Source: Bdellovibrionales bacterium
Lineage (GTDB): Bacteria > Bdellovibrionota > UBA2361 > JAGRAS01
Direction: 5' to 3'
DNA length: 15,547 nt
Assembly (NCBI GenBank): GCA_020434465.1
Contig: JAGRAS010000005.1
Span: forward strand, 1 to 15,547
The first letter of the stretch is position 1. Each line of letters begins with the position of its first letter. Of the stretch, positions 12,050 to 15,547 are shown piece by piece. The notes under the pieces were generated by a model, which made no database searches, was not told the origin of the DNA, and saw only the letters and a list, made by a program, of their open reading frames with translations. A program made the translations under genes and the position numbers.

Positions 12050-13588
12050 TCAATTGCGTATGCCATGAAACACTTCAGCTACTTTACCTTCATATACCTT
12101 CTTAAAGGATATAAGTTTTTCCGCCTGTTCAGAAACAGTCCCACCACCAGGACTGATTAAATAAGATATTTTCTTATTATTCAAAAATTTTGAAAGTCCG
12201 TATTCGTTATCAAAAATATTAAAATAAGACTTGTATAAATCTTCACCAACTAAAGTATTTCTATCATCCAAAACTGGTTTCAATTTCATATCCGAAAGAA
12301 AAACAATAAAGCCACCCCAGCTTGGTGGCGCTAATACGACTGGTGAAACTTCAGTTGAATTTTCCATAATCCATTTAACTTCAGCATAGGGAAATTTGTT
12401 TTCTGAAGGGCCGAAGCTACCAGAGTAAAATGGAATCTTTTGAGTAAAGCTGAGTGAGACTAACAAAAAAACAGAGAAAGCTAAAAAAGCTATATTTTTA
12501 TGTGCATATTTTAAATCATGTAACTCTGCAGATTTAAACTTTGCAGTAATAATTGGAAGATAAAACTTAAAAGTGTTTCTAAAATAAGAACCAAACTTTC
12601 CAAGCGTAAGACTGGTTAAAATAATCGAACAAATGGCAAAATATGGTAAAAATCTAACTGCATAAAAACAAAGGCCAAAAAAACTTAAAAAACTCAGTTT
12701 GATAAACTTGTTACTACAGTAATTTAAATCTTTAGTTTTCAGTAGCGCCGGTAAGTTTATTAGCCCCAAAAGCAAAAATAGTTGACCAGAATACGCTGCT
12801 AAATCAACAGGATTCCACTCCTGATGAAATTTCATAAAATAAGTACTAGCACCTAGTTTAAAAATTGAAAAGTGAAGTTGAATAAAATATGGGTTACAAA
12901 GCGTAGCTGCAAAAATAACTAAGCAAGTAATTATAAAATTTAAAACATCACCCTTTAATTCACTCGAAAGTAAAACAGATAGAATAAATAAAAAAAGCAA
13001 GAAAAATCCCAGAACAAAACTAGGATGGACATTTGCCCATAGTAAAAAAAGTATAAAAAGTGAAATTTTTTCTTTTGTTTTAAATAATACTCTATTATCT
13101 GCTGGTAACTTTTCTAGAAGAAAAAAATACAACAAAGCAAAGAGGCCAAAACTAAAAATTACCGGGCGCAAAATAAAATGGATCTGAGAAATCTTAAAAG
13201 CAATCAGAACTGCAATGCTAGCAGCCAATGAAAAACCACTAAATTTTCTAGCTTTCCCCCAGCAAAACACAAAAAAAAGTCCAAGAAAAAAAATGCTAAG
13301 TAAAACATAAATTATTTGAAAACTTCCAATTTTATAAAGTAAATATAAAACGAGATCGCTTAGCCATTGATCTGCGACCCAAAGCCTCTCTTTAGAAGAA
13401 GCCAAAAATGTATCGAGGTAAGGGATTTGACCTTTGCTGATAAGCTTACCAGCCATCAAGTGCCAACCAACACCAGGATCATTGGCAAAATTTTGCAACT
13501 GAGTTTTAAGTAAGCTAAAAAATCCTAAAAGAACAAAAATGTCATGTATGCAAAAATAACTTTTTATCTTTCGTAAGCTAATAATCAT
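12050..13588 (-). CDS. Polytopic membrane protein, GT-C glycosyltransferase-like
   Basis: This 512-residue protein has about ten hydrophobic helices and a soluble C-terminal domain of about 110 residues. The first periplasmic loop reads NDPGVGWHLMAGKLISKGQI followed by PYLDTF and VADQWLSDLVLYLLYKIGS. This pattern (D-P-x-x-x-W-H-L-x-x-G, then x-D-x-F, then W-x-x-x-Q/E-W-L) is shared by a widespread family of GT-C-type integral membrane proteins thought to use polyprenyl-linked sugars. The C-terminal part (PYAEVKWIMEN, APPSWGGFIVFL, PVLDDRNTLVGE, YLISPGG) is also typical of these proteins. The sugar and acceptor are unknown. It starts 19 nt after tkt, without a clear Shine-Dalgarno sequence, probably in the same operon. 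A weak 6-bp stem (12011-12031) lies after it. Confidence 0.7.
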   Translation of the reverse strand: MIISLRKIKSYFCIHDIFVLLGFFSLLKTQLQNFANDPGVGWHLMAGKLISKGQIPYLDTFLASSKERLWVADQWLSDLVLYLLYKIGSFQIIYVLLSIFFLGLFFVFCWGKARKFSGFSLAASIAVLIAFKISQIHFILRPVIFSFGLFALLYFFLLEKLPADNRVLFKTKEKISLFILFLLWANVHPSFVLGFFLLFLFILSVLLSSELKGDVLNFIITCLVIFAATLCNPYFIQLHFSIFKLGASTYFMKFHQEWNPVDLAAYSGQLFLLLGLINLPALLKTKDLNYCSNKFIKLSFLSFFGLCFYAVRFLPYFAICSIILTSLTLGKFGSYFRNTFKFYLPIITAKFKSAELHDLKYAHKNIAFLAFSVFLLVSLSFTQKIPFYSGSFGPSENKFPYAEVKWIMENSTEVSPVVLAPPSWGGFIVFLSDMKLKPVLDDRNTLVGEDLYKSYFNIFDNEYGLSKFLNNKKISYLISPGGGTVSEQAEKLISFKKVYEGKVAEVFHGIRN

Positions 13589-13607
13589 TAGTCTGTTATA
13601 AAAAGTT

Positions 13608-15547
13608 CTAAAGCCAGTTTAAAATTTTATCTATAACTTGCTCCGTAGTAAAACCAAACTTTTCTGCAACTACCTCACCAGGAGCAGAAGCTCCAAACCT
13701 ATCGATAGAAATATTTAACGCATCCGATCCCACTACCTCTGACCAGACTAATTTTGAACCTGCTTCAATACTCACTTTTTTGCTCTTAGAAGGAATAATT
13801 TGATTCCTAAAACTTTCATCCTGATCTAAAAAGGCATCCATACAAGGCATAGAGACTGCTCTAACAGCATGCCCTGAAGAATTTAATTTAGCAGCAGCTT
13901 CAACAGCAAGCCAAACTTCAGATCCGGTGGCTACAAGAGTTATTGCGTCTTTATCAGCTCCTGAGACTACGTAAGCTCCTTTCATTGCTACCTCTAATTC
14001 AGGATCTTTTTCCCTCTCGATTACTGGAACATCTTGCCTAGTAAGCAACAATGCCGAGGGAGCTTTTTTTCTGTTCAAAGCTGCCCAGTAACACAAAGCT
14101 GTTTCCCAAGCGTCCGCCGGTCGATAAACATAAAAATTCGGAATTGCTCTTAAACTTGCAATTTGTTCAATTGGTTGGTGAGTTGGCCCGTCTTCACCCA
14201 CCCAAATACTGTCATGAGTAAAAACAAAAATTGACTGCAAATGTGACAATGCAGCAAGCCTCATTGGTGGCCGCATATAATCGGCAAACACTAAAAAAGT
14301 GCCTGTATATGGAATCCAATTTCTAGTATAGGCCAAGCCATTTACTATAGAACCCATTGCATGTTCACGCACCCCAAAGCGGATATTTCTTCCTGAAAAA
14401 CTTCCTGGCTGAATTTCACCAGAATTCTTTATCAAAGTTTTATTCGATGGTTCTAAATCTGCAGAACCACCAATTAAAAATGGTAAATGCTTTGCAATGA
14501 TTTGAATAGCTTGCCCAGAAAGATTACGGGTGGCGGCCTTGCCCTGCTTAGACATTTCAGAAAAAAGTTCATCTCTTAGCTCAACAGGAATATTTAAATC
14601 TAATTGAGATTCAAGTTTTAAAAAACCTTCCTGGTTTGAAGCCTTCCAAGTATTAAATTTTTCTTTCCAGTTTGAATAAATAGCAATTTTATTTTCTACT
14701 GCTTCTGCACAATGAGATCTTACCTCATCAGGAACTAAAAAGTCTTTATCTTCTGGCCAGCCGATTTCTCGTTTAGAAAGTAGAACTTCTTCTTTACCAA
14801 GAGGGGCTCCGTGAGAATCAGCAGTGCCAGCTTTATTAGGACTACCTTTTGCAATAATAGTTCTTGCAACAATTAAACTTGGCTTATTTTTTTCAGCTAA
14901 AGCCTTATCTAAAGCTTCATGTATCGCGGCAAAATCATGTCCATCTATTTTTTGTACAAACCAATTACAAGCCTCAAATTTTGCGGCTACATCCTCAGTA
15001 AAACAAACATCAGTGCTTCCACCAATTGAGATTTCATTATCGTCGTAAAAATAAATCAAATTATCCAAGGCTAAATGCCCAGCTAAAGAAGCTGCCTCAA
15101 GCGCAACACCTTCCATTAAATCGCCATCGCTAACAATTCCGTAAACATTATAGTCAAATAACTCTTTTGAATAATCATTGGCCATTAATTTTCCAGAAAT
15201 TGCCAAGCCAACACCATTTGCAAATCCTTGTCCAAGAGGGCCGGTTGTTGTTTCAACGCCAGGAGTATATTCAAATTCTGGATGACCGGGTGTCTTACTT
15301 TCCCACTGTCGAAATTTTCTGAGTTCTTCTAAAGGCAAATCATAGTCGAATAAATGCAACAAAGAATAAAGCAGCATCGATCCATGACCAGCAGAAAGCA
15401 CAAAGCGATCGCGATTAATCCATTGAGTATCCCGTGGATTGAAATTTAAATAGTTTGAGAATAAAACTGCGGCAACATCTGCCATTCCCATTGGCATCCC
15501 AGGGTGTCCGGAATTAGCTTTTTGAACTGCATCCATTGAAAGAGTTC
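13608..15547 (-). CDS. tkt: Transketolase, N-terminus cut by window edge
   Basis: The frame is open to the right edge: residues TLS precede the Met at 15536, matching the ALSMDAVQKAKSGHPG start region of E. coli TktA, so that Met is internal and only about a dozen residues are missing. This thiamine-diphosphate enzyme transfers two-carbon units in the pentose phosphate pathway. Visible marks are NSGHPGMPMGMAD, SAGHGSMLLYSLLHL, GPLGQGFANGVGLA and the ThDP motif SDGDLMEG through DDNEIS. The pyrimidine-domain GVREHAMGSIVNG and FTHDSIWVGEDGPTHQPIEQ follow, then a C-terminal domain (VSGADKDAITLVATGSEVWL, VWSEVVG, DRFGASAPG). Length and order are complete apart from the cut. It leads a minus-strand run with the GT-C-like gene 19 nt downstream. 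Confidence 0.97.
   Translation of the reverse strand, partial: TLSMDAVQKANSGHPGMPMGMADVAAVLFSNYLNFNPRDTQWINRDRFVLSAGHGSMLLYSLLHLFDYDLPLEELRKFRQWESKTPGHPEFEYTPGVETTTGPLGQGFANGVGLAISGKLMANDYSKELFDYNVYGIVSDGDLMEGVALEAASLAGHLALDNLIYFYDDNEISIGGSTDVCFTEDVAAKFEACNWFVQKIDGHDFAAIHEALDKALAEKNKPSLIVARTIIAKGSPNKAGTADSHGAPLGKEEVLLSKREIGWPEDKDFLVPDEVRSHCAEAVENKIAIYSNWKEKFNTWKASNQEGFLKLESQLDLNIPVELRDELFSEMSKQGKAATRNLSGQAIQIIAKHLPFLIGGSADLEPSNKTLIKNSGEIQPGSFSGRNIRFGVREHAMGSIVNGLAYTRNWIPYTGTFLVFADYMRPPMRLAALSHLQSIFVFTHDSIWVGEDGPTHQPIEQIASLRAIPNFYVYRPADAWETALCYWAALNRKKAPSALLLTRQDVPVIEREKDPELEVAMKGAYVVSGADKDAITLVATGSEVWLAVEAAAKLNSSGHAVRAVSMPCMDAFLDQDESFRNQIIPSKSKKVSIEAGSKLVWSEVVGSDALNISIDRFGASAPGEVVAEKFGFTTEQVIDKILNWL

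Noticed and set aside
1..15547. tRNA, rRNA, CRISPR array or complete insertion sequence
   Set aside because: Reading both strands, I found no cloverleaf with TTC loop, no spaced identical repeats and no intact transposase.

Overview
The window looks like chromosome from an AT-rich, Gram-negative, probably flagellated bacterium. The Gram-negative call rests on a Skp/OmpH-type periplasmic chaperone with a signal peptide and on a VKOR-DsbA periplasmic disulfide system. Flagellation is inferred only from sigma-28 (FliA)-type promoter sequences; no flagellar structural gene lies here. The mix of genes (HDOD protein, SseB-like protein, VKOR-DsbA fusion, GT-C-like membrane protein) would suit a deltaproteobacterial, Bdellovibrionota or SAR324-like lineage, but I cannot fix the taxon from this sequence.

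Left part (1-3090): the start of a HigB/RelE-type toxin gene runs off the left edge on the minus strand. It is followed by a GC-richer island of unclear origin (about 281-470), a 200-residue two-TM protein preceded by an unlisted 46-residue small ORF (both minus), then class II fumarase fumC (minus). A 317-bp divergent spacer with two strong palindromes separates fumC from an HDOD signalling protein.

Middle part (3091-7403): the HDOD-GAF-like gene is followed by a short broken ORF that resembles the C-terminal end of an MlaE-type ABC permease. Next come ompH/skp, with a clear promoter, and an SseB-like gene starting 5 nt after it. An orphan 89-residue gene follows behind a sigma-28-like promoter, and rpiA converges on it with a 1-bp gap. 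rpiA and a GAF protein diverge from a 54-bp spacer centred on a palindromic -10 element.

Right part (7458-15547): the GAF protein resembles free methionine-R-sulfoxide reductase but lacks the usual resolving cysteines. It overlaps tail-to-tail with an SDR gene that is itself overlapped by a family 2 glycosyltransferase gene. A 300-bp region then carries the best regulatory signal in the window: a sigma-28 promoter (TAAA-N15-TCCGATAT) followed by a leader with several inverted repeats and mutually exclusive pairings around the Shine-Dalgarno sequence of a 111-residue protein of unknown function. The remainder is a minus-strand run of transketolase (cut by the right edge), a GT-C-like membrane protein and a VKOR-DsbA fusion.

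Together the recognised genes cover central carbon metabolism (fumarase, ribose-5-phosphate isomerase, transketolase), envelope biogenesis (Skp, GT2, GT-C-like protein, disulfide formation) and signalling. The unexplained material is concentrated in the sigma-28-linked small genes, the structured leader, and the two relic-like GC-richer patches.
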